Assembly (NCBI GenBank): GCA_018268695.1
Contig: JAFDWD010000981.1
Span: forward strand, 1-5,098
Direction of reading: 5' to 3'
Origin: Actinomycetota bacterium
GTDB taxonomy: Bacteria > Actinomycetota > Thermoleophilia > Solirubrobacterales > 70-9
DNA length: 5,098 nt
Position numbers and translations under genes: made by a program. The notes below the pieces were generated by a model. That model had not been told where the DNA came from, did no database searches, and was given only the letters and a program-made list of their open reading frames with translations. Shown piece after piece: positions 1 through 5,098 of the stretch. Positions within the stretch are counted from its first letter, which is position 1, and each line of letters starts with the position of its first letter.

Positions 1-986
1 CCCTTGTAGGGGACCGAGGCGATCTTCAATGAGTTACTACCACCTTCGTAACCGCCGATGTAGCCGAGGACGGTCTTGCCGTCCGGGGTCAGGTCGACGC
101 CCGCGAAGCCGGTCTCGGTGTTTTCCGGGCTGAGGTTGCGTTCGGCACCGGTCTTCGGGTTGACCGCCACCGCGTAGCTCGTGTCCTGCCCGCCGAACTC
201 GGCCAGCAGCTGGTTCCCCGAGGCCGACCAGGCCGTCGGGAAGAGCCCAACGACGAGATCGCCGACCTTCGTATGGGTCAGCCGCTTGACGCCCTTGCCG
301 TTTTCGTTCATCAGGTAGAGGTCGTTCTTCGGGCCGTACTTGCGGCTCTTCGCGTTCAGCTGCTTGACGAAGACGATCTGCCCCTTCGGGCCCCAGAGCG
401 GCCAGCCCGAGATGCCGTCATGGGTCAGCTGCGAGGTCGGCCCGCCGGCGACCGGGCCGCGCACGATGTTCGTCTTCTGCGGGTAGCGTTCGCCGAAAGC
501 GAGGCCGAAGACGACTTCGCTCGAGTCCGGGGAGAAGCTGACCGCGTTGAAGTAGCCCTTCGCGATCCGCGTCACCTTGCCGGTTTCGACGTCGATCACG
601 CAGAGCGTCCGCGTCCCCAGTTCACCGCCCCGCAGCGCCGCCACCATGGTCGAATCCGGAGACCAGGCGAAGGTATAGCTTTCGCGCCAGGGCGAGAAGA
701 TCGTCTTCGTCTTCCCCGTCGAGAGGTCGTAGAGCCTCATTTCCGGGCTCTTGCCGCTGGTCCCTTCCTTTTCGAAGGCGACCAATTTGCCGTCCGGGGA
801 CACTTTCGGGTTGGTCCCGGCGCCGATCCCCTTCGCCCCCTTGCCGTTGTCCTGAGCGACGACGACATGCGGGTGGAAGATGTGGGTCGTGTAGGCGAGG
901 GTCGCCTGCGCGGCGGCAGGCACGGCCAGCAGCGCGACGATGGCGACCAGGGCAGGGACGAGCTTCAGCTTCGGCAAGTTGGGCAT
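1..986 (-). CDS. Exported PD40/TolB-type beta-propeller protein (3' end outside window)
   Basis: The visible 328 codons encode an N-terminal signal peptide followed by a repeated beta-propeller. The signal has Lys6 and Lys8, a hydrophobic core at about residues 9-22 and an Ala-rich cleavage region (VPAAAQA, 22-28), so the protein should be exported. PD40/WD40-like blade signatures recur: NPKVSPDGKLVAF (59-71), FAWSPDSTMVA (107-117), VSFSPDSSEVVF (149-160), a degenerate WPLWGPKGQIVF (195-206), TAWSASGNQLL (251-261) and VDLTPDGKTVL (298-308). This is the pattern of TolB C-terminal and related propellers, but no TolB N-terminal domain is present. I infer an extracytoplasmic binding or scaffold protein; the ligand is unknown and no catalytic domain is visible. 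The ATG at 986-984 is bounded by an in-frame TAG at 998-996, so no earlier start is possible in frame. Glutamate is coded GAA in 12 of 14 cases, unlike thrB. The gene runs off the window, so a further C-terminal domain cannot be excluded. Confidence 0.85.
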   Translation of the reverse strand, partial: MPNLPKLKLVPALVAIVALLAVPAAAQATLAYTTHIFHPHVVVAQDNGKGAKGIGAGTNPKVSPDGKLVAFEKEGTSGKSPEMRLYDLSTGKTKTIFSPWRESYTFAWSPDSTMVAALRGGELGTRTLCVIDVETGKVTRIAKGYFNAVSFSPDSSEVVFGLAFGERYPQKTNIVRGPVAGGPTSQLTHDGISGWPLWGPKGQIVFVKQLNAKSRKYGPKNDLYLMNENGKGVKRLTHTKVGDLVVGLFPTAWSASGNQLLAEFGGQDTSYAVAVNPKTGAERNLSPENTETGFAGVDLTPDGKTVLGYIGGYEGGSNSLKIASVPYK

Positions 987-992
987 CGCGCG

Positions 993-998
993 AGCCTA
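993..998 (-). promoter_or_regulatory. Candidate -10 element for a leaderless beta-propeller mRNA
   Basis: Read on the minus strand, TAGGCT fits the TAnnnT pattern of a sigma-70 family -10 box and lies six bases before the ATG at 986. Transcription would then start at or very near the start codon, as in the leaderless mRNAs common in actinobacteria. A weak -35-like TTTTCC lies 17 bases further upstream. The alternative is that the overlapping GGATAGG acts as a weak ribosome binding site eight bases from the ATG. The sequence does not decide between the two. Confidence 0.3.
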
Positions 999-1040
999 TC
1001 CGCGCGACAGGCGTAGGAAAAGATCTCCCACCCATTCGTC

Positions 1041-1083
1041 CAGCTGTTCCTTCTGGACGCCACAGGTCCATAAAGAACAGCTG
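1041..1083 (-). terminator. Long imperfect hairpin between thrB and the beta-propeller gene
   Basis: The arms CAGCTGTTC (1041-1049) and GAACAGCTG (1075-1083) are perfectly complementary. Inside them TGGAC (1054-1058) pairs with GTCCA (1066-1070) around a seven-base loop. In the minus-strand RNA the inner part also has two U-A pairs and a U-G wobble (1074/1050), leaving one mismatch, for about 17 paired positions. On the plus strand that wobble becomes a C-A mismatch, so the fold favours a minus-strand transcript. It starts 18 bases past the thrB stop. No U-run follows directly (only CTTTT some 17 bases on), so it is not a classic rho-independent terminator. It could be a U-less terminator, a 3'-end stabiliser for thrB or a leader structure. 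The structure is clear; the role is inferred. Confidence 0.45.
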
Positions 1084-1101
1084 GCGGGAGGTGGCGGGGC
1101 G

Positions 1102-1977
1102 CTAGAGCTCGGGGACGTCGGCGCCGAGGGGTTCGAAGGGGAGGCGTTTGACCTCGGCCCAGCCCTCGCAGCGGTCCTTCAGCGCCGCGGCGACGCCGCC
1201 CGCTTCCTCCCAGGTCGTCCAGACGAGGACGGTGGGGCCGGCGCCGGAGATCGTCGCCCCCAGCGCGCCCAGCTCGCCCGCCGCGTCGACGATCTCCATC
1301 GAGCGCGGATAGAGGTCGCGCCGGCGGTCCTGGTGGATGCGGTCGTGGAGGCCGCGGGAGACGAGGTCGAGGTCGGCGCTCCGCAATCCCAGGACCAAGA
1401 GCGCGGCGGCGGAGACGTTGGCGACCGCGTCGGCGAGCGGCAGCTCGCCTGGGATCGCCGTACGCGCCAGCTCGGTCGAGACTTCCTCGCCGGGGATCAC
1501 GACGATGCCCTCCAGGCCCTCGGGCGGATCGAACCTGGCCGCGAAGGCCTCTCTCCCCGCGGCGCAGACGACGAAGCCGCCGTAGATCGCCGCGGCGACG
1601 TTGTCGGGGTGCCCCTCGATCGCGGTCGCCCGCTCCAGCAGCTCCTCCCGCGTCAGCGCCAGCTCGAAGAGGTGGTCGGCGGCCGCCAGCCCGGCGACGA
1701 TCGCCGCCGAGCTCGATCCCAGCCCCCGCGCCAGCGGGATCTCCGAGCGCAGCTTGAACGCGATCCCGTCGGCCGGGTGCAGCGTCTCGAAGGCCCGGAC
1801 GATCAGGTTGTCGCGCCCGGTCGACACCGCGAGCCCACCCGGATCGAGCGAGAACTCCCCCGCCTCTTCCACCTCCAGCTCCAGGTGCAGAGCCATCGCC
1901 GCCGCCATCGCGTCGTACCCCGGCCCGAGGTTGGCCGAGGAGGCGGGAACGCGAACGAGTCGGTGGCGCGCGGTCAT
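1102..1977 (-). CDS. thrB: Homoserine kinase
   Basis: This enzyme phosphorylates L-homoserine with ATP to O-phospho-L-homoserine, the substrate of threonine synthase, in the cytoplasm. At 291 residues it is a normal-length GHMP-superfamily kinase. Visible signatures are VPASSANLGPGYD (10-22) in the N-terminal homoserine-binding region, the ATP phosphate-binding loop PLARGLGSSSAA (81-92), EGHPDNVAAAIYGG (121-134), HDRIHQDRR (211-219) and the C-terminal glycine motif GATISGAGPTV (240-250). The ATG at 1977-1975 is bounded by an in-frame TAA at 1989-1987, nine bases upstream, so the start is well fixed. I see no strong Shine-Dalgarno sequence before it. Unlike the usual hom-thrC-thrB operon it is separated from thrC by two opposite-strand genes, so it probably needs its own promoter, which I could not identify. 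Glutamate is mostly GAG (about 23 of 27). Confidence 0.96.
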   Translation of the reverse strand: MTARHRLVRVPASSANLGPGYDAMAAAMALHLELEVEEAGEFSLDPGGLAVSTGRDNLIVRAFETLHPADGIAFKLRSEIPLARGLGSSSAAIVAGLAAADHLFELALTREELLERATAIEGHPDNVAAAIYGGFVVCAAGREAFAARFDPPEGLEGIVVIPGEEVSTELARTAIPGELPLADAVANVSAAALLVLGLRSADLDLVSRGLHDRIHQDRRRDLYPRSMEIVDAAGELGALGATISGAGPTVLVWTTWEEAGGVAAALKDRCEGWAEVKRLPFEPLGADVPEL

Positions 1978-2028
1978 CCGCGCAGCTTAGAGGCGGATCC
2001 GTCGGTCGGGCGCGGACATCGGAGTCGG

Positions 2029-2673
2029 ATGAACGAACTGGAATGTTTCTGCTATTCAAGGTTAGTGTCGCAAAAATGCCATCCCGCAATTCCCGGTCGA
2101 TCGCTGGCGTCGATAGCGGTATTGGTTGCCGGGATCGCGTTGATATCCGTGGGCTGCGGCGGCACTGGAGGGGCCGCCCCTCCGGAGGCCCCTCCCGCGG
2201 AAGTCCACGTCATCTCGCCGGAATCGGGTGCCGCCCGACAGGGAGGAGGGAACGCCGCCCCGCCGGAGCCTCCGGCACTCTCGCGAGAAAGCCCCGCGCC
2301 GAAAATTGCAGCCCGGCTGGAGGCGATAGAAGCCCCGCCGGCAGAAGCCGCCCCGCCGGAGACTGGCCCAGGCCCGCAGAAGGCGAGCGCTGGAAAACCG
2401 AGTGCCGGGTCGGTCTCGGACACTCCACCGCAGTCGACCGGCTCCGCGGCCCAGATCCGGCTCTTCCTGGCCAGGCACGAGATCTACCGACCTTGGTATC
2501 CGAAGGTTGGGGAAATCGAACTGATCCCTCCCGGCACCGCCGTCGTAGGAACGACGCTCTCCGCGGGAGATAGGGCGCAGGCGCTCGAAGCGTGCGAAGC
2601 GGTAATCGAATCGGGATTTGTCAGGCGGGCGCGGGTCGCCTACGGAGCGAGGTCAGCAATTGGCTGCGCCTGA
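2029..2673 (+). CDS. Putative Pro/Ala-rich lipoprotein of unknown function
   Basis: I do not recognise the family. From the ATG at 2029 the protein has 214 residues: a hydrophobic stretch (26-42) ending in LISVGC with candidate lipid-anchored Cys43, a low-complexity linker rich in Pro, Ala, Gly and Glu (about 46-139), and a compact C-terminal domain (about 140-214) containing RLFLARHEIYRPWYPKVGEI and two cysteines, Cys189 and Cys213. This layout suggests a domain held away from the membrane on a flexible tether. The start is uncertain. ATG 2029 has a GGAG four bases upstream, but it places the lipobox late and leaves the first residues without Lys or Arg. GTG 2065 would put Lys at position 4 and the lipobox Cys at position 31, which fits lipoprotein rules better but has a poorly spaced AAGG. 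Rare codons (three ATA, one TTA) set it apart from its neighbours. It overlaps the next gene by 14 bases, suggesting translational coupling. Confidence 0.7.
   Translation: MNELECFCYSRLVSQKCHPAIPGRSLASIAVLVAGIALISVGCGGTGGAAPPEAPPAEVHVISPESGAARQGGGNAAPPEPPALSRESPAPKIAARLEAIEAPPAEAAPPETGPGPQKASAGKPSAGSVSDTPPQSTGSAAQIRLFLARHEIYRPWYPKVGEIELIPPGTAVVGTTLSAGDRAQALEACEAVIESGFVRRARVAYGARSAIGCA
2173..2361 (+). repeat. Three dispersed copies of a 15-bp AAPPE-coding unit
   Basis: GCCGCCCC(T/G)CCGGAG occurs at 2173-2187, 2254-2268 and 2347-2361, each time in frame and coding Ala-Ala-Pro-Pro-Glu. Spacings are 81 and 93 bases, both multiples of three. The unit lies in the low-complexity linker of the putative lipoprotein, and degenerate relatives (PPEAPPAE, EAPPAEAAPPE) surround it. 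It looks like linker growth by duplication rather than a regulatory repeat. Confidence 0.55.
2649..2652 (+). promoter_or_regulatory. Ribosome binding site that selects the TTG 2660 start
   Basis: GAGG lies seven bases before the TTG at 2660, which is ideal spacing. It sits inside the last codons of the upstream lipoprotein gene. The other in-frame candidate, TTG 2618, has no comparable site and would overlap the upstream gene by 56 bases instead of 14. This site is the main reason for choosing 2660. Confidence 0.55.
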
Positions 2674-3184
2674 TCGGACCCGACGAAAGAAGGGCCTCGA
2701 CTCGACTTCCGTCAATTGGACCGCAGTCTCGGCGATCATCGGAGTCTTCGCGCTGGCGGTCGCCGTGGGTTTCAACGCGCTCCAGGCGATGTCGAGCGCT
2801 GACGCCGACCACCAGTCGCAGCTCGCCACCGAACTGGGACTGCTCACCCAGTTGCAGAGCGTGACCAGTCGATCGGTGTACAACCGAACCCGGTACACGA
2901 AGCAGTTCGAGGAGCTTCGCGACGGCCGACGGTCCGGGCTCACCCGACCGGCGTACCGCGCGACGGCCGAAGAGGCGGCGACCCTTGACTACGTCGCCTG
3001 GCTCTTCGACAACGGCTACGTCGACACGGGGCGTGCCGACGAGCTCTGGGGACCACGGATGCTGTGCGAGTACCGCCAGGCGTTCGCCCCGGCATTGAAG
3101 GATCCGGCCCACGATCTGCCGAACCTGCTCGAGTTCATCCAGCAGCGAGGTCACCGGCTCTCCCCACTGGTCGAACGCTGCTGA
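2660..3184 (+). CDS. Single-pass membrane protein of unknown function
   Basis: I do not recognise this protein with confidence. From TTG 2660 it has 174 residues: a short basic N-terminus (RTRRKK, 6-11), one transmembrane helix (about 20-41, with AIIGVFALAVAVGF at its core), and a mostly helical, charged soluble region (45-174). The basic residues before the helix predict N-terminus inside and the large domain outside. The region around residues 104-142 (EEAATLDYVAWLFDNGYVD, then an aromatic and basic stretch) loosely recalls small one-helix proteins of the DUF4760 type; that is a weak impression only. It contains two cysteines, Cys136 and the terminal Cys174. It overlaps the lipoprotein gene by 14 bases, so the two are probably co-translated and may act together at the membrane surface. 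Its stop lies one base from the converging thrC stop. Confidence 0.75.
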   Translation: MAAPDRTRRKKGLDSTSVNWTAVSAIIGVFALAVAVGFNALQAMSSADADHQSQLATELGLLTQLQSVTSRSVYNRTRYTKQFEELRDGRRSGLTRPAYRATAEEAATLDYVAWLFDNGYVDTGRADELWGPRMLCEYRQAFAPALKDPAHDLPNLLEFIQQRGHRLSPLVERC

Positions 3185-3185
3185 G

Positions 3186-4226
3186 CTAGTCGTTGAACAC
3201 CGCGCGCTCGACCGCGGCGAGGTCGTTCTCGCAGGTGATCACGGCGGGGGCTTTGCCGAGGGCGGTGTCGGGGTCCTTCAGGCCGTGGCCGGTGAGGACC
3301 GCGACCACGGTTTCGGGCTTCGGCTCGCCGGCGACGGTGGGTAGGCCATGGGCGAGGAGGCCGGCGACCGAGGCGGCCGAGGCGGGCTCGCAGAAGACTC
3401 CGACGCAGCTGGCCAGATAGTGGTAGGCGTCGATGATCTGCTCGTCGGTGACGGCGGCGATGCGGCCGTGCGAGGTGGTGACGGCGCCCATCGCCTCCTC
3501 CCAACGGGCCGGGTTGCCGATGCGGATCGCGGAGGCGATCGTTTCCGGTTTCTCCACCGGCTTGCCGATCACCAGCGGCGCCGCGCCCGCGGCCTGGAAG
3601 CCGTAGAGGATCGGGGAGGCACCCATCTCCTGGAAGCCGCGCCAGTAGGCGGTGATGTTGCCCGCGTTGCCGACCGGGATCGCCAGCGCGTCAGGGGCCT
3701 TGCCGAGCTCTTCGATCAGCTCGAAGGCGCCCGTCTTCTGCCCTTCGATCCGGTAAGGGTTGACCGAGTTGACGAGTTCAATCGGGTGCTTCTGGGTCAG
3801 CTCGCGGACGATCCTCAGGGCATCGTCGAAGTTTCCTTTCAGGGCCACCACGCGGGCCCCGTGGATCAGCGCCTGGGCGAGCTTGCCGATCGCGATTTTG
3901 CCCTCCGGCACGATCACCGCGCCGCGCAGCCCGGCGCGCGCCGCGTAGGCGGCGCAGCTCGCCGCCGTGTTGCCGGTCGAGGCACAGATCACGGCCTCCA
4001 CCCCCCGCCCCTTGGCGCGCGAGACGGCGACGGTCATGCCGCGGTCCTTGAACGAACCGGTCGGGTTCGCGCCCTCGAACTTGAGGAAGACCTCCGCCCC
4101 GACCCGGTCGGAGAGGTGCGGCGAGGGGATCAGCGGCGTCGTCCCCTCCTGGAGGCTGACGATCGGATCGCCGGGCTCCAGGTTGAGGCGGTCGCGGTAG
4201 CGTTCGATCAGGCCCCGCTCGGGCAT
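3186..4226 (-). CDS. thrC: Threonine synthase
   Basis: This pyridoxal-phosphate enzyme converts O-phospho-L-homoserine and water to L-threonine and phosphate. The 346 residues match the shorter, actinobacterial-type ThrC of fold type II. The motif GANPTGSFKDRGM (52-64) carries the PLP Schiff-base lysine, Lys60. ASTGNTAASCAAYAARAG (82-99) is the substrate-binding helix region. GNAGN (186-190) is the loop that holds the PLP phosphate. FCEPASAASVAGL (278-290) and LTGHGLKDPD (311-320) complete the C-terminal part of the active site. Translation starts at the ATG sharing its A with the TGA of hom (TGATG), so it is coupled to hom. Downstream it does not continue into thrB: its TAG faces the stop of a convergent gene across a single base, with no visible terminator. 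Confidence 0.97.
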   Translation of the reverse strand: MPERGLIERYRDRLNLEPGDPIVSLQEGTTPLIPSPHLSDRVGAEVFLKFEGANPTGSFKDRGMTVAVSRAKGRGVEAVICASTGNTAASCAAYAARAGLRGAVIVPEGKIAIGKLAQALIHGARVVALKGNFDDALRIVRELTQKHPIELVNSVNPYRIEGQKTGAFELIEELGKAPDALAIPVGNAGNITAYWRGFQEMGASPILYGFQAAGAAPLVIGKPVEKPETIASAIRIGNPARWEEAMGAVTTSHGRIAAVTDEQIIDAYHYLASCVGVFCEPASAASVAGLLAHGLPTVAGEPKPETVVAVLTGHGLKDPDTALGKAPAVITCENDLAAVERAVFND

Positions 4227-5098
4227 CAGACCCCTTCCTCGATCACGTGGATGGACCGGGCCGGCGCGCGCAGCTCGCCGAGCCCGTTAAGCGCCTCTAC
4301 CGCGCGCGCGAAGTTCGACTCGAGGCACTCGTGGACGACCATCACCAGGCGCGCGTCCTCGCCGATGCCGCGCTGGACGACGCTCTTGACCGACACCTGG
4401 TGGTCGCCGAGGACCGTCGCGATCCGCGCCAGCACCCCCGGCTGGTCGGCGACCTCGAGGTGCAGGTAGAAGCTCGACGGGACGTCGGCGACGATCGGCA
4501 GCTCGGTCCGCGTCTCGTGCACGGGGGTGTCCCCCGCGAGGATCGAGACGACGTCGCCGAGCACCGCGCTGGCCGTCTGCAGCCCCCCGGCCCCGGGCCC
4601 CGAGAGCGTCACCTCGTTGATCGCGTCGGCCTGGATCATCACCGCGTTGAAGGCGCCCTCGATCGGCGCCAGCGGGTGGCCGGAGTAGAGGAAGCAGGGG
4701 AAGACGCGGACGCTGATCGTCTCGCCGCGCCGCTCCGCCACGCCGAGCAGCTTCAGCGAGAGGCCGAGCTCCTTGGCGAAGGCGAGGTCGTCGGGAGCGA
4801 TCCCCTCGATTCCCTCATAGGCGACCTCCGCGAGCGTCACCGGGGTGTGGAAGGCAAGGCGCGCGAGGATCGCCATCTTCGCCGCCGCGTCGGCGCCGGA
4901 GACGTCGTCGGTGGGATCCGCCTCCGCGTAGCCCAGCTCCTGGGCGCGCGCCAGCGTCTCCTCGTAGCCCGCCCCGCTCGCCGCCATCTCGCTGAGGATG
5001 AAGTTCGTGGTCCCGTTGACGATCCCGTAGACCTTCTCGATCTCGGTCGCCGCGAAGCCCTCCTGGATCGTGCGGACGATCGGGATCACCGCCGCGAC
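4226..5098 (-). CDS. hom: Homoserine dehydrogenase, C-terminal two thirds (5' end outside window)
   Basis: The enzyme reduces L-aspartate 4-semialdehyde to L-homoserine with NAD(P)H, the branch step toward threonine and methionine. The visible 290 residues lack the N-terminal nucleotide-binding Rossmann domain, roughly the first 140 residues of a protein of about 430. Present are GIVNGTTNFIL (25-35 of the visible part), the substrate-site stretch GYAEADPTDDVSGADAAAK (57-74 region of visible numbering, ending in the conserved lysine at 74), GPGAGGLQTASAVLGD (168-182 region) and a C-terminal ACT domain (from about residue 209, FYLHLEVADQPGVLARIATV). The ACT domain is the usual site of threonine feedback inhibition in monofunctional Hom proteins. 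A GTG at 5089 could look like a start, but it is an internal valine: the reading frame stays open to the window edge and the conserved catalytic domain is already under way. It overlaps thrC by one base. Confidence 0.96.
   Translation of the reverse strand, partial: VAAVIPIVRTIQEGFAATEIEKVYGIVNGTTNFILSEMAASGAGYEETLARAQELGYAEADPTDDVSGADAAAKMAILARLAFHTPVTLAEVAYEGIEGIAPDDLAFAKELGLSLKLLGVAERRGETISVRVFPCFLYSGHPLAPIEGAFNAVMIQADAINEVTLSGPGAGGLQTASAVLGDVVSILAGDTPVHETRTELPIVADVPSSFYLHLEVADQPGVLARIATVLGDHQVSVKSVVQRGIGEDARLVMVVHECLESNFARAVEALNGLGELRAPARSIHVIEEGV
4231..4240 (-). promoter_or_regulatory. Ribosome binding site of thrC inside the end of hom
   Basis: On the minus strand GAGGAAGGGG ends four bases before the thrC ATG and contains a GAGGA core about nine bases from it. 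It encodes the final Glu-Glu-Gly of Hom. It supports the start at 4226 and reinitiation of translation across the TGATG junction. Confidence 0.6.

Noticed and set aside
622..1071. Minus-strand open frame of 149 codons
   Set aside because: It overlaps the signal peptide and first blades of the beta-propeller gene in another frame and has no recognisable composition or motif.
1993..2002. Near-palindrome around CGGATCCG in the thrB/lipoprotein divergent gap
   Set aside because: It is short and contiguous, and similar palindromes are expected by chance in GC-rich DNA; nothing links it to a known operator.
940..2028. Long + strand open frame running into the lipoprotein gene
   Set aside because: It lies opposite thrB and the start of the beta-propeller gene, is Arg/Gly/Asp-rich low-complexity protein typical of antisense frames in high-GC DNA, and the lipoprotein signal begins only at about 2029.
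965..2089. 374-codon minus-strand open frame
   Set aside because: It is an out-of-frame shadow of thrB; the thrB frame carries all GHMP kinase motifs, while this frame gives Arg/Gly-rich sequence.
2035..2090. AT-richer patch as a promoter for thrB
   Set aside because: TTGCGA and TTGAAT occur on the minus strand, but no -10 hexamer lies at a suitable distance, so I do not call a promoter although thrB probably needs one.
2052..2478. Minus-strand open frames opposite the lipoprotein gene
   Set aside because: Several overlapping frames are open at once because of the GC-rich, repetitive linker. None shows a domain, while the + strand frame gives a coherent signal, linker and globular domain.
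3174..3194. AACG/CGTT pairing at the convergent junction
   Set aside because: A four-base stem without a U-tract is too weak to call a terminator.
3348..4469. 373-codon + strand open frame
   Set aside because: It is antisense to thrC and the end of hom, both secure by motif, and its product is Asp/Arg/Gly-rich without domains.
5087..5089. GTG as the start of hom
   Set aside because: The frame is open to the window edge, and the catalytic-domain sequence at this point corresponds to the middle of Hom proteins, so this is an internal valine.

Overview
The window is high-GC bacterial DNA (G/C dominates third codon positions). On the minus strand it carries the end of homoserine dehydrogenase, then threonine synthase, then homoserine kinase. 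The order hom-thrC-thrB is typical of Actinobacteriota. The tight TGATG hom/thrC junction and an unrelated exported beta-propeller gene downstream also fit an actinobacterium, perhaps of the Thermoleophilia/Solirubrobacterales type. That finer placement is an inference of low confidence.

Layout from right to left, in the direction of minus-strand transcription: hom (4226-5098, 5' end outside the window) overlaps thrC (3186-4226) by one base. Instead of running directly into thrB, the threonine genes are split by about 1.2 kb holding two genes on the opposite (+) strand. These are a proline/alanine-rich putative lipoprotein (2029-2673) and a single-pass membrane protein (2660-3184, TTG start). 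They overlap by 14 bases and so form their own small transcription unit. The second ends one base short of the thrC stop codon. thrB (1102-1977) follows on the minus strand, divergent from the lipoprotein gene across a 51-base gap. Below thrB is a 115-base gap with a long imperfect hairpin (1041-1083). Then comes an exported PD40/TolB-type beta-propeller protein (1-986, minus), whose 3' end lies outside the window.

Function: the three minus-strand enzymes perform the last steps of threonine synthesis, from aspartate semialdehyde to homoserine, O-phosphohomoserine and threonine. The ACT domain on Hom is the likely site of feedback control. The + strand pair is of unknown function. Both proteins are predicted to expose their main domains outside the cytoplasmic membrane, and I could not place either in a characterised family with confidence. 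Their insertion inside the thr cluster, with somewhat different codon use, is the most unusual feature here. The beta-propeller gene also stands apart: it uses GAA for glutamate almost exclusively while thrB uses GAG, and it has a -10-like hexamer directly before its ATG.

I saw no rRNA, tRNA, CRISPR array, insertion sequence or phage gene.
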